Positions 1 through 10,542 of a stretch of DNA of 64,000 nucleotides are shown piece by piece. The DNA comes from Streptomyces albicerus (GTDB lineage Bacteria; Actinomycetota; Actinomycetes; Streptomycetales; Streptomycetaceae). The notes beneath the pieces were generated by a model. The model was not told the DNA's origin and did not search any database. It worked only from the letters and a program-made list of their open reading frames with translations. Where the stretch lies: the NCBI RefSeq assembly GCF_008905045.1, contig NZ_VWMY01000019.1, positions 31,430 to 95,429 of the forward strand. The letters are read 5' to 3'. Within the stretch, counting starts at the first letter, position 1; each line of letters opens with the position of its first letter. The position numbers were made by a program, and so were the translations under genes.

Positions 1-761
1 TACGCCCGCTGCCGTGACGCCTCACGCGACGCACGGGTCTCGGCGATCAGCCGGTCGGGGTCCACACCGTGCGCCGCGGCCTGGCGCCGGCCGCCGAGCT
101 CCAGCCAGCGCAGGAGTGTCGCCTCGGTGATCTCGGGGTGGAACTGCACGCCGAGCGCCCGGCCGACCCGGAACGCCTGCGGACCGACCGGGCCGCGGGC
201 CAGCTCCACGGCTCCCGGCGGAATCACGAACCGGTCGAAGTGCCACTGGAACCATGGGCCCGCCGAGATCAACTCCGACGTGCCGGTCTCAGAGATCTCG
301 ACAGCGTCGGCGGTCCTGGTGGGCAGGGTGGTCTCGACGGGCCGGGCAGTCGTGGCGGGCCGGGCGGGCCCGTCGGTCCCGGTGACTTCTACGGCCATCC
401 AGCCGATCTCGGGGTTCGGCGCCCGCTCCACGCTTCCGCCCAGGGCGGTCGCCAGCGCCTGGGCTCCGAAGCAGATGCCCAGGACGGGGATGTCCGCCGC
501 GTGTGCGGTGCGCAGCAGGTCCAGTTCGCCGTCGATCCACGGACCGACCGCGGCGCGGTCGTAGACCGACCAGGGGGCTCCGAGCAGCACCAGCAGGTCG
601 TGGCCGAGCGGGTCGGGGAAGGCGAAGTCCACCGCGGGGGCGTGGTGCCGGTCCTCGGGCACGACGGTCAACTCGTCCAGCGCGTAGCCGAGTTGGACGA
701 GGCGTTCACCAACAGGGCCGGACAGCGACGCGTGGTCGTGGCGTACGACGAGGGCGCGCAC
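1..761 (-). CDS. Class I glutamine amidotransferase-like protein (3' end at window edge)
   Basis: The protein has the class I glutamine amidotransferase fold signatures: the nucleophile elbow GICFGA with Cys97 and the HPE triad segment (His208, Glu210). Members hydrolyse glutamine or gamma-glutamyl amides; stand-alone copies like this one are often annotated GMP-synthase-like. The chosen GTG start at 761 follows a GGGGAG ribosome site. The frame is open to base 3, and the next codon begins TA at bases 2-1, so the gene either stops exactly at the edge or continues. It is divergent from the aldehyde dehydrogenase and shares a 165-bp promoter region holding an inverted-repeat operator, which suggests a role in the same gamma-glutamyl pathway. 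The function is inferred; the fold is clear. Confidence 0.85.
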   Translation of the reverse strand, partial: MRALVVRHDHASLSGPVGERLVQLGYALDELTVVPEDRHHAPAVDFAFPDPLGHDLLVLLGAPWSVYDRAAVGPWIDGELDLLRTAHAADIPVLGICFGAQALATALGGSVERAPNPEIGWMAVEVTGTDGPARPATTARPVETTLPTRTADAVEISETGTSELISAGPWFQWHFDRFVIPPGAVELARGPVGPQAFRVGRALGVQFHPEITEATLLRWLELGGRRQAAAHGVDPDRLIAETRASREASRQRA

Positions 762-882
762 GTGAGTTCTCCCCTTCTCGGCGGCACCGGGCGGCCACCG
801 GCTGCGGGCCGGACACATCGGCCTCGGTCGGGTTGACCTCGAACGGGTCAGCTCTTGTGGTCCGTGACGTCCCGACGATATC

Positions 883-896
883 GTTTGACTCCAAAC
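883..896. promoter_or_regulatory. Candidate operator GTTTGACTCCAAAC
   Basis: This inverted repeat lies in the divergent region between the amidotransferase and the aldehyde dehydrogenase. It is flanked by CGATAT (876-881) and ATATCG (897-902), which extend the symmetry imperfectly. The core matches the two perfect GTTTGGnnCCAAAC sites near 20.2 kb at 12 of 14 positions, or better if the two centre bases are ignored. I infer the same repressor binds all of them. Confidence 0.55.
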
Positions 897-926
897 ATAT
901 CGTATCGCGCACTCCGGGAGACACCC

Positions 927-2417
927 ATGGCGGACGGCACCCACGACGACTGGCTGCGCCGCGCCAAGGCGCTGACACCGCCCGCGGCCCATCACATCGA
1001 CGGCACCGAGGAGCCGGGCGGCGGGCGGACCTTCGCGGTGGTCTCGCCTCGCGACGGCCAGGTGCTGGCCCGGGTCGCCGACGGCGGCGAGGCCGAGGTG
1101 AACGCCGCGGTGGCAGCCGCTCGCCGGGCCTTCGACTCCGGCCCCTGGCCGCGACTGGCGCCTGTCGACCGGGGCCGGGTGCTGCTGCGCATCGCGGACC
1201 TGCTGGAGGAACGGCGTGCCGAACTCGCTCTGACCGTCAGCCTGGAGATGGGCAAGCCGATCACGGACGCGTACGACATCGAGCTGCGTGCCGCCGTCAA
1301 CACCTTCCGCTGGTACGGGCAGTTGGCCGACAAGCTCACCGACGAGTCCCCGCACACCGCGCCGGACGCGCTCGCGCTCGTCACGCGGGAGCCGGCCGGG
1401 GTCATCGGCGCGGTGGTGCCGTGGAACTTCCCTTTGACGCTGGCGAGTTGGAAGGTGGCCCCGGCACTGGCGGCGGGCTGCACGGTCGTGCTGAAGCCGT
1501 CGGAGAACTCTCCGCTGTCCGCGCTGCTGCTCGGCCGCCTGGCGACCGAGGCCGGGCTGCCGCCAGGTGTCCTGAACGTGGTCGCGGGTGACGGGCCGAC
1601 CGCCGGACGCGCGATCGGTCTGCATCCGGACATCGACGTCCTCGCCTTCACCGGCTCCACCGCCGTCGGACGCCACTTCCTGCACTACGCCGCCGACTCC
1701 AACCTCAAGCGGGTCTGGCTGGAGCTGGGCGGCAAGTCGCCCAACATCATCCTTCCGGACGCCCCTGACCTGGAGAAAGCCGCCGCCACCGCCGCCTGGG
1801 GCATCTTCTTCAACCAGGGCGAGATGTGCACCGCCCCCTCCCGGCTGCTCGTCCACTCCTCGATCGCCGAGCGCGTCACCGAGGCCGTCGTGGCACGGGC
1901 CCGGGAGCTGCGGGTCGGTGATCCCCTGGACCCCGGCACCGAGATGGGCGCCCTGGTCGGCGAGGGCCACCTGGATCGCGTACTGGACCACATCGGCGGC
2001 GGTCTGGAGCAGAGCGCCCGGCTGCGCACCGGCGGCACACGCATACTCACCGACTCCGGCGGCAGCTTTCTGGAACCCACCGTCTTCGACCGGGTCGGCC
2101 CGGGGACGCGACTGGCCCGGGAGGAGATCTTCGGCCCGGTGCTGTCCGTGCTCGCCTTCGACGACCTCGACGAGGCCGTCGCGCTCGCCAACGCCACCGA
2201 GTACGGGCTCGCGGCCGGGCTGTGGACCAGCGACCTGTCCACCGCGCACCAGGTCTCGCGCGCGTTGAAGGCCGGCACGGTGTGGGTCAACTGCTACGAG
2301 GAGGGCGATCTGACCGTGCCCTTCGGAGGCATGAAGCAGTCCGGGAACGGCCGGGACAAGTCCGCCCACGCCCTGGAGAAGTACACCGAACTCAAGACGA
2401 CCTGGATCCAGTTGTGA
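927..2417 (+). CDS. NAD(P)-dependent aldehyde dehydrogenase (PuuC-like)
   Basis: A full-length 496-residue aldehyde dehydrogenase. The Rossmann part has VVPWNFPL and KPSENSP. The catalytic general base is Glu266 in LELGGKSPN, the nucleophile is Cys301 in GEMCTAPS, and the C-terminal signature is EEIFGPVLSV. It oxidises an aldehyde to the acid in the cytoplasm. The ATG at 927 follows GGGAG with good spacing. The stop overlaps the GTG of the next gene by four bases (GTGA), so the two are translationally coupled. The pairing with a gamma-glutamyl hydrolase is as in the putrescine/GABA route (PuuC then PuuD), so gamma-glutamyl-aminoaldehydes are plausible substrates. The specific substrate is inference. 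Confidence 0.93.
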   Translation: MADGTHDDWLRRAKALTPPAAHHIDGTEEPGGGRTFAVVSPRDGQVLARVADGGEAEVNAAVAAARRAFDSGPWPRLAPVDRGRVLLRIADLLEERRAELALTVSLEMGKPITDAYDIELRAAVNTFRWYGQLADKLTDESPHTAPDALALVTREPAGVIGAVVPWNFPLTLASWKVAPALAAGCTVVLKPSENSPLSALLLGRLATEAGLPPGVLNVVAGDGPTAGRAIGLHPDIDVLAFTGSTAVGRHFLHYAADSNLKRVWLELGGKSPNIILPDAPDLEKAAATAAWGIFFNQGEMCTAPSRLLVHSSIAERVTEAVVARARELRVGDPLDPGTEMGALVGEGHLDRVLDHIGGGLEQSARLRTGGTRILTDSGGSFLEPTVFDRVGPGTRLAREEIFGPVLSVLAFDDLDEAVALANATEYGLAAGLWTSDLSTAHQVSRALKAGTVWVNCYEEGDLTVPFGGMKQSGNGRDKSAHALEKYTELKTTWIQL

Positions 2418-3169
2418 CGACGCTCGTGACACCTCCCAGCAGACCGCTCATCGCGATACCCGCCCGTTTCGCCGCGTCCACCTCGGCCCTGCGATACGCC
2501 GCCGAGGTCAACGCCCGCGCCCTGATCGAGGCCGTATGGCGGGCCGGCGGAGAGCCCGTGACCATCCATCCGGCCGACCCCGCCGACACCGATGTGGCGG
2601 CCCGGATCGCCCGCTTCGACGGCGTACTGCTCCCAGGCGGCGGCGACCTCGCCCCGCGCCGCTACGGCGCCGCCGACACCCACGACAGCGTCTACGACGT
2701 CGACGACCTCCAGGACGCCTTCGATCTCGAAGTCGCCCGCCAGGCACTGGGCTTGGGGTTGCCCCTGCTCGCGATCTGCCGTGGTCTCCAGGTCGTCAAC
2801 GTCGCCCTCGGCGGGACCCTCCACCAGGACATGGGCGGTCCCGCCGGCGAACACCGGCACGTCGTGCACCCGGTGGCGATCCGGCCCGGCTCACTGCTGG
2901 AACAGGCCGTCGGGTTGGGGAAGGTGGAGGCATCCTGCTATCACCATCAGAGAGTGGACCGTACGGGCACCGGCCTGACGGTCACCGCCCGCGCCGCCGA
3001 CGACACGGTCGAGGCGCTCGAACTCCCCGGCGCCAAAAGCTGGTTCACCGCCGTCCAGTGGCACCCCGAGGACACCGCGCACCACGACGAGACCAACCAG
3101 AACCTCTTCGACGCGCTGGTCCGCGCCGCCGGCACCGCACGGCGGGCCTGCGTCGCCCAAACCAGTTGA
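2414..3169 (+). CDS. Gamma-glutamyl-GABA hydrolase-like class I amidotransferase (PuuD-like)
   Basis: A peptidase C26-type glutamine amidotransferase of 251 residues, the usual PuuD length. Visible are LLPGGGDLAPRRY, the nucleophile Cys122 in AICRGLQVVNV, the following GGTLHQD, and the C-terminal QWHPE histidine/glutamate pair. Members cleave the gamma-glutamyl bond of compounds such as gamma-glutamyl-GABA in the cytoplasm, releasing glutamate. The GTG start overlaps the stop of the preceding aldehyde dehydrogenase, giving a two-gene operon behind the operator at 883-896. Its logical partner is the glutamine-synthetase-like enzyme at 20376, which would make the gamma-glutamyl bond and carries the same operator. 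The reaction on a specific substrate is inferred. Confidence 0.9.
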   Translation: MTTLVTPPSRPLIAIPARFAASTSALRYAAEVNARALIEAVWRAGGEPVTIHPADPADTDVAARIARFDGVLLPGGGDLAPRRYGAADTHDSVYDVDDLQDAFDLEVARQALGLGLPLLAICRGLQVVNVALGGTLHQDMGGPAGEHRHVVHPVAIRPGSLLEQAVGLGKVEASCYHHQRVDRTGTGLTVTARAADDTVEALELPGAKSWFTAVQWHPEDTAHHDETNQNLFDALVRAAGTARRACVAQTS

Positions 3170-3203
3170 GATGCTGCCCTACGGTGCGGAAGGGTCCATG
3201 GTC

Positions 3204-3755
3204 ATGGAGTTCTTCTGTTACCACCGCGATCGGCCCGGATCCCTGCCGCTGCGCGACGAACTGCTGGAAGAGCACTGGTCCTACATGGACCGGTACGAGA
3301 AGGAGATGATCGCCCGCGGCCCGACCCTCGCCGACGACGGAGACACACCCACCGGCAGTGTGCACATCGTCGACCTGCCGGATGCGGCCGCCGCCCGCGC
3401 GTTCGCGTTCGACGAGCCCAACTACCAGGCCGGCGTGTACCGGGACGTGCTGCTGCGCCGGTGGCGCAACATGCTGGGGCGCACCATGTGGGAATTCCCC
3501 GGTGGCCGAACTGATGGCAACCGGTACCTGGTGCTCGGCCTCGGCGCGGGACAGGACGCCGACCTCAACCTGCCGCCCGACCAGGACGAGCTGATCGCGT
3601 ACGGGCCGCTGCTGTCCGACGACGGCACCGCCTGGCTGGGTACAGCGGCACTGGTCCGAGCGCCGGACCCGGACACGGCACGCGCCGTCCTGACCCCGGA
3701 CCGGTACGACGGCATCGAGGTCCACAATTGGTGGTTCGGCGGGCGGTCGTCCTGA
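3204..3755 (+). CDS. YciI-like domain protein
   Basis: About 183 residues beginning MEFFCYHRDRPGS. The opening segment and the phrase EEHWSYMDRYEKEMIARGP resemble the YCII/DGPF ferredoxin-like fold, which holds a His-Asp pair. A second, diverged half (DQDELIAYGPLLSDDG) looks like an internal repeat of the same fold. I chose ATG 3204 because GGAAGGG lies nine bases before it; ATG 3198 is also possible. The gene follows the PuuD-like gene by 34 bases and may belong to the same transcript. Enzymatic activity has been proposed for YciI relatives but I cannot assign one here. Confidence 0.7.
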   Translation: MEFFCYHRDRPGSLPLRDELLEEHWSYMDRYEKEMIARGPTLADDGDTPTGSVHIVDLPDAAAARAFAFDEPNYQAGVYRDVLLRRWRNMLGRTMWEFPGGRTDGNRYLVLGLGAGQDADLNLPPDQDELIAYGPLLSDDGTAWLGTAALVRAPDPDTARAVLTPDRYDGIEVHNWWFGGRSS

Positions 3756-3931
3756 ACGGGCCGACACGGCGGCACGCCGCCTGAGCACATCCACTGAGCA
3801 GCGCCGGGAGGCCCCGGAGTCAGCGGTCATCGGCCCACTCCCGGCACGGTCCGGAGCACCGCCCCGATGGGCGAACCCGGGCCTCCACGGCGCCGCCACC
3901 GGCGGTGACGGCGTTGTGGGATGCTGGGCGA

Positions 3932-4351
3932 GTGACATTGGAGGACCTCGTCCGGTTGCGCCGGGCCCGTGACCGGATGGACCGCGACTACGCGCAGCCG
4001 CTCGACGTTCCGGCGCTGGCGCGGGCCGCCCTCATGTCGCCGGGCCATTTCTCCCGCAGCTTCCGCGCCGCCTTCGGAGAGACGCCGTACAGCTATCTGA
4101 TGACGCGCCGGATCGAGCGCGCCAAGGCGCTGCTACGGCGGGGTGACCTGACGGTGACGGAGGTCTGCTTCGCGGTCGGCTGTACCTCGCTGGGATCGTT
4201 CAGCTCGCGGTTCACCGAGCTGGTCGGCGAGAGCCCGAGCTCGTACCGGGCCCGCCGCCATGACGAGGGCGCCGCCATCCCGGCCTGCGTCGCCAAGATC
4301 CACACGCGACCGGTCAGGAATGGAGAAGCCAAACCCACCCGCCGTCCGTAG
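3932..4351 (+). CDS. AraC-family transcriptional regulator (DNA-binding domain only)
   Basis: A short protein of about 139 residues made up almost entirely of the double helix-turn-helix AraC domain. The first helix pair contains DVPALARAALMSPGHFSRSF, and the second contains TVTEVCFAVGCTSLGSFSSRF with the family signature ending in ESPSSYRAR. No N-terminal sensor domain is present, so a ligand would have to act elsewhere. The GTG at 3932 begins just before the domain. The gene runs straight into a VOC-family gene ten bases downstream. AraC/VOC pairs of this type are common in Streptomyces, and the regulator probably controls that gene. Confidence 0.88.
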   Translation: MTLEDLVRLRRARDRMDRDYAQPLDVPALARAALMSPGHFSRSFRAAFGETPYSYLMTRRIERAKALLRRGDLTVTEVCFAVGCTSLGSFSSRFTELVGESPSSYRARRHDEGAAIPACVAKIHTRPVRNGEAKPTRRP

Positions 4352-4361
4352 CGTGGAACGC

Positions 4362-4778
4362 ATGGACATCAAGCTTTCAACCTGCTTCATCGCCGTCGAC
4401 GACCACGACAAGGCGCTCGCCTTCTACCGGGACGTTCTCGGCCTGGAGATACGCAACGACGTCGGGTTCGAAGGGATGCGCTGGGTGACCGTCGGCTCGC
4501 CGTCGCAGCCGGATGTGGAGATCGTCCTCGAACCGCCCCTCGCGGACCCGAACGCCTCTCCCGCCGACAAGGAAGCCATGGCGGAACTGCTGGCGAAGGG
4601 CATGCTGCGCGGTGTCATCTTCACCACCGACGACGTCGACGCCACCTTCGAGCGCATCAGCGCCGCGGGCGGCGAGGTGCTGCAGGAGCCGGTCGACCAG
4701 CCGTACGGCGTCCGCGACTGCGCCTTCCGCGACCCCTCCGGCAACATGCTGCGCTTCAACCAGTCTCGCAAGCAGTGA
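4362..4778 (+). CDS. VOC superfamily (glyoxalase/bleomycin resistance/dioxygenase) protein
   Basis: A single-module vicinal oxygen chelate protein of 138 residues. It opens with the typical beta-alpha-beta start (TCFIAVDDHDKALAFYRDVLGLEIRND, here split by position 10-36) and closes with FRDPSGNMLRFNQ, where the metal-binding glutamate/histidine position is usual. The family covers glyoxalases, drug-binding resistance proteins and dioxygenases, so the activity is open. It is co-transcribed with the AraC regulator just upstream and precedes a UvrA-like ATPase, a setting that would fit drug tolerance. That link is inference. Confidence 0.85.
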   Translation: MDIKLSTCFIAVDDHDKALAFYRDVLGLEIRNDVGFEGMRWVTVGSPSQPDVEIVLEPPLADPNASPADKEAMAELLAKGMLRGVIFTTDDVDATFERISAAGGEVLQEPVDQPYGVRDCAFRDPSGNMLRFNQSRKQ

Positions 4779-4857
4779 GCTCTGATCCCGCGAACCGGAC
4801 ACTGCTCTCCCGGCGAACCGAAGCGCCACCAGTGCCCCGGCCGGGATGCGATCTGCT

Positions 4858-4871
4858 CAGGTGATCACCTG
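4858..4871. promoter_or_regulatory. Perfect 14-bp palindrome CAGGTGATCACCTG
   Basis: A perfect inverted repeat in the 252-bp gap before the UvrA-like gene, 160 bases upstream of its start. A possible -10 hexamer TTAGAT lies at 4965-4970, but I see no convincing -35. The palindrome could be a regulator site; nothing else in the window matches it. Confidence 0.3.
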
Positions 4872-5030
4872 GTGCGCGCCGGACACGGCAAGGACGTCGT
4901 AGCCGATCCGACGGCCTTCCAACCGGGACCGCGTCAACCAAGGGAACCAGACGTACGAAGCTGGTTAGATCGAGCGAGGCGACGCCGACGGAGACTGCGA
5001 AGGCGGCCCCGAGTTACAGATGGAGACAGG

Positions 5031-7424
<2,394 letters not shown>

Positions 7425-7442
7425 CCGAGGCCCTCGCGGACA

Positions 7443-7484
7443 CCGTGAGACGAGTTCTCTCATCTGTTTCGACTCGTCTCACGG
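7443..7484. terminator. Thirteen-base-pair perfect inverted repeat, probable terminator
   Basis: Arms 7443-7455 and 7472-7484 are perfectly complementary (13 bp) around a 16-base loop, 18 bases after the UvrA-like stop. There is no T-run, which is normal for Streptomyces terminators. It could serve both strands, since a small leftward open frame ends at 7486. Confidence 0.6.
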
Positions 7485-7485
7485 T

Positions 7486-7755
7486 TCACGGGTGCGGGTT
7501 GTCGCCGTAGTCCTCGTCGCCGACCACCCTGCGGACGAGCGTGCCCGCGTCCAGAGCATGGGCAACCATCCGCGCGGCCGGCACCGGCTCGATCGCGAAG
7601 TCGAGGGCGTCGGGGACTCCGGCGGCCCGGGGGTGGTCGTCGTCAGCGGTCCACGAACGCGGTTCGCAACCGGCAGGCGCAACTTCCTTGCTGAATCGCG
7701 ATCCACACTGGGTGACTCTTTGCCACTCCGAAGGCGGATAGCACAAGAAAGGCAA
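7486..7755 (-). pseudogene. Possible gene remnant, unrecognised
   Basis: An 89-codon leftward frame in the 365-bp gap between the UvrA-like gene and the aminotransferase. Its last 45 residues (ending RVVGDEDYGDNPHP) read like real protein, while the first part does not. It stops two bases before the strong inverted repeat at 7443-7484, as the tail of a genuine gene would. I cannot name a family. It may be the 3' remnant of a deleted gene, or chance. Confidence 0.25.
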
Positions 7756-7789
7756 ACAATGCGCGCGACATGCGGTCTATTTTCGCTTC

Positions 7790-8971
7790 ATGGATGACTC
7801 ATTGAAGGACCTCACTGGAACTCGCGGCGTGAACCCACTGCGGCAGCTGTCTCTGGAGCAGCTGCGGCAGCGCACGAGTATGAAGTGGACGACCTACCAG
7901 GACGACGTATTGCCACTGTGGGTGGCGGAGATGGACGTGCCGGTCGCCGAGCCCGTAGCACGAGCCATCCACAGTGCGGTGGAGCGCGGAGATACCGGGT
8001 ATCCGGCCGGAACCGCCTATGCCGAGGCATTCGCGGACTTCGCCGCGCGACGTTGGGACTGGGACGACCTGGCTGTTGAGCGGACGGCGATCGTCCCTGA
8101 CGTGATGCTGGGCATCGTCGAGATGCTCAAGTTGGTCTCCGGCCCCGGGGACCCCGTCGTGGTCAACTGCCCTGTGTATCCGCCCTTCTTTCAGTTCATC
8201 CGCAACGACGGCCGGCCGGTTGTCGAGGCGCCGTTGACCGAGGAAGGGCGGATCGACCTGACCACCCTGGAGGTCGCATTCCAGAAAGCCACCGGTCGCG
8301 GCGGGCGGCCGGTGTATCTGCTGTGCAGTCCGCACAATCCGACCGGCACCGTACACACCGCCACTGAACTGACCGATGTTGCCGAGCTTGCGCGCCGGTA
8401 CGCCGTGCGCGTGGTGGCGGACGAGATCCACGCTCCCATCGTGGCTGCCGGCACCTCCTTCGTTCCTTACCTGAGCGTGCCGGGCGCGGAGAACAGCCTG
8501 TCGGTGATGTCCGCCTCCAAGGCATGGAACCTGGCCGGTCTCAAAGCCGCCCTCGCCATCGCTGGCCCCGAGGCCGCCGACAACCTGGCCCGCCTCCCCG
8601 AGGAAGTCAGTCACGGCCCCAGCCACCTCGGCGTCATCGCCCATACCGCGGCTCTACGGGAGGGCGGTGCCTGGCTCGATAGCCTGCTGGCCGGACTGGA
8701 CGAAAACCGTCATCTGCTCGGCGATCTACTGTCCACCCACCTGCCCGCCGTGCGCTGCCGCCCAGGCCAGGCCACCTACCTGGCCTGGCTGGACTGCCGG
8801 AAACTGGCCCTTGGCAACGACCCGGCGGCCGTCTTCCTGGAACGAGGCCGGATCGCCCTCAACTCCGGGATGGCCTTCGGGCCGGGCGGAGCGGGGTTTG
8901 TCCGTATGAACCTGGCCACCTCCCCGGAAATCCTCGCCGAAGGGGTCCGCAGGATGGCCTCCGTACTGTGA
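7790..8971 (+). CDS. MalY/PatB-family PLP aminotransferase (C-S lyase type)
   Basis: A 393-residue fold-type I PLP enzyme. The MalY/PatB subgroup is suggested by MKWTTYQDDVLPLWVAEMD near the N-terminus (here spanning residues 27-45), the substrate loop CSPHNPTGT, the DEIHAPIV aspartate that pairs with the cofactor nitrogen, and the Schiff-base lysine in SASKAWNLAGLKAA. Members catalyse cystathionine beta-lyase or related C-S cleavage; some transaminate. The start codon is uncertain because no clear ribosome site precedes ATG 7790. The upstream gap has only weak promoter-like sequence. It appears monocistronic. Confidence 0.88.
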   Translation: MDDSLKDLTGTRGVNPLRQLSLEQLRQRTSMKWTTYQDDVLPLWVAEMDVPVAEPVARAIHSAVERGDTGYPAGTAYAEAFADFAARRWDWDDLAVERTAIVPDVMLGIVEMLKLVSGPGDPVVVNCPVYPPFFQFIRNDGRPVVEAPLTEEGRIDLTTLEVAFQKATGRGGRPVYLLCSPHNPTGTVHTATELTDVAELARRYAVRVVADEIHAPIVAAGTSFVPYLSVPGAENSLSVMSASKAWNLAGLKAALAIAGPEAADNLARLPEEVSHGPSHLGVIAHTAALREGGAWLDSLLAGLDENRHLLGDLLSTHLPAVRCRPGQATYLAWLDCRKLALGNDPAAVFLERGRIALNSGMAFGPGGAGFVRMNLATSPEILAEGVRRMASVL

Positions 8972-9258
8972 GCTCGTCGACTCGAAAGGGACGTGACGGG
9001 TAGCCTCTGCGGTCCGCTCAGCAGGACTGCGTAGGTAACCGCCCGTCCTGTGCGCCGCCGCAGAGCCGTGCCGCATCTCAGAGGCCGGCCCATGCGATCC
9101 GTCTTCGGCCACTCTTGGTCTCACTGACGAGCTCCCGATGCCCCAGGAGGGGGTCCCAGCCAGGCGGGGCGAGAAGCGGGCCTGGGCATTCGGTTCCGCG
9201 CGTCTCTCAGCCCATTGGCATCTCAGCGATGAGTTCATGCGCAATTGTCGGTACCGGG

Positions 9259-9488
9259 TCAGGGCCGGGGTTGGGCGAACAGGCCGGGCTCGATCTCGGC
9301 GCGGCGGGCCCGGCCGAACGCGGCGTACCCGCAGGCGCCGGAGCAGACCAAGCAGCAGGCGACCCGAGCGTTCTCGATGCGGCCGACGGTGTCGGTGCGC
9401 CGGCACCGCACACCCACGGCCGCGGTGCCCCTCCGCGGGTACCTGGTCTCGTCGACCACCCGCACCGCCTCACCGTGGCCGGGCTCGT
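9259..9488 (-). pseudogene. IS701-family transposase fragment
   Basis: A leftward frame contains VVDETRYPRRGTAAVGV followed by GRIENARVACCL. This matches the region around the first catalytic aspartate of IS701/IS4-type DDE transposases (VVDETGF..KGT..VGV...GRIEN). Only about 70 residues of the usual 400 or so survive, with no flanking terminal repeats that I can find. It abuts the stop of the next leftward gene. The rest of the 517-base gap (8972-9488) holds nothing I can identify. The element is dead. Confidence 0.55.
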
Positions 9489-10178
9489 TCAGCCGAGCAC
9501 GAGTGGGATCTTCGCTGCCAGCTCACCCAACGCGGCCTTCTCGGCGTCCGTCGGAGCGCGCCGTCCGGTCCCGACCAGCAGCGCGTCCTTGTCGGAGAAC
9601 GACGCCGGAATCGGTGCCCCGGCGATCTCTTCCAGCGACGCGCGGGCAGCCGCGAGGGTCTCGGCGGGCGGTTCGGCGGCCGCGGGAAGGTGCGCGATCA
9701 GGTCGAGGTGGTGCAGCGCCCATTCCATGACATACGCGGACAGGTAGTCGCCGACGGTCAGCACCTTGTCCTGGGTGCTGACGCGGACACCCGGGTCGGC
9801 GAGTTCGGCGGCGCGCCCGGCGGCGGAGCCGACGTCGTCGAAATGGAACTTGAGCCACCGCGGCTCGCCGTACGCGGCGGCCAGCCGGGGGATCAGCGCG
9901 TCGAGCGGGTCCTCGCCGGTCGGGGGTTCGACGAGGTTCCAGTAGGTGACCGAGTCCGCGGTCGGTTCGGTTTCGGCGGGCGTGACGAGTGTGATCAGGA
10001 CGTCCTGGGCGTCGATGATCAGGTGGCACACCAGGTCCCGCACGAGCCAGCCGGTACAGCCGGACGGCCGTTCCCAGTCCTGGTCGGAGAGTTCGTCGAC
10101 CGCCGTGCGCAATGCCGTCCAAGAGTGTGAGAAGAGATCCACTCCGGCAAGGTAGTCCCGTTCGGGAACGGCGGACAA
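9489..10178 (-). CDS. Maleylpyruvate isomerase-family mycothiol-dependent protein
   Basis: About 229 residues with the MDMPI/DinB-like four-helix bundle. The N-terminal segment GCTGWLVRDLVCHLIIDAQ (residues 40-58) and EWALHHLDLIAHLP supply the histidines that normally hold zinc. The family includes mycothiol-dependent maleylpyruvate isomerase and many unassigned mycothiol S-transferases. Mycothiol is the actinobacterial thiol, consistent with the host. The start is uncertain: the longest frame begins at a TTG without a clear ribosome site, and an internal GTG at the VDLFSHSW segment is possible. A transposase remnant follows directly. Confidence 0.75.
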   Translation of the reverse strand: MSAVPERDYLAGVDLFSHSWTALRTAVDELSDQDWERPSGCTGWLVRDLVCHLIIDAQDVLITLVTPAETEPTADSVTYWNLVEPPTGEDPLDALIPRLAAAYGEPRWLKFHFDDVGSAAGRAAELADPGVRVSTQDKVLTVGDYLSAYVMEWALHHLDLIAHLPAAAEPPAETLAAARASLEEIAGAPIPASFSDKDALLVGTGRRAPTDAEKAALGELAAKIPLVLG

Positions 10179-10293
10179 GCGGATAAGGCCGGCCGACTCG
10201 CGTACCCGGACGGTCGGTTCGTGTACCCGGATCCAGCCCCCTCACCCCGACCGCCTCATTCATGTCCATGAATAAGGATCAAGTACCAGTCTA

Positions 10294-10322
10294 TTGACGC
10301 GTTCACGGCACGCATTTAGCGT
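10294..10322 (+). promoter_or_regulatory. Vegetative-type promoter of the pectate lyase
   Basis: TTGACG at 10294-10299 and TAGCGT at 10317-10322 are separated by 17 bases, a good match to an HrdB-type promoter. It is followed at once by the LacI-type operator at 10328-10341, which would lie at the transcription start. Confidence 0.6.
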
Positions 10323-10327
10323 CCCAT

Positions 10328-10341
10328 GGAAAGCGCTTTCC
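10328..10341. promoter_or_regulatory. LacI-family (cre-like) operator GGAAAGCGCTTTCC
   Basis: A perfect 14-bp palindrome with the central CG of LacI/GalR-family operators, preceded by T to give TGGAAAGCGCTTTCC, close to the cre consensus. Its position just after the -10 hexamer suits repression by blocking initiation. No LacI gene is in the window, so the regulator would act in trans, probably sensing a plant sugar or oligogalacturonide. Confidence 0.65.
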
Positions 10342-10542
10342 CTGCCCGGATGCGGGATCCGGCTGTTGGGCCCGTTCATGTGGTCGAACCGCTGCCTCGT
10401 CATGCCCGCAACACCACAGAGAGGGGTCAGCCCATGCGTCTGCCCTCGTGGCGCCGGACCGGACATCACCGCCGCACGGTCCCTCGACCGCTCCTTTCAC
10501 CGGAGCCCTGGTCGGACGAGCCAACCAACATGGAGACAAACG

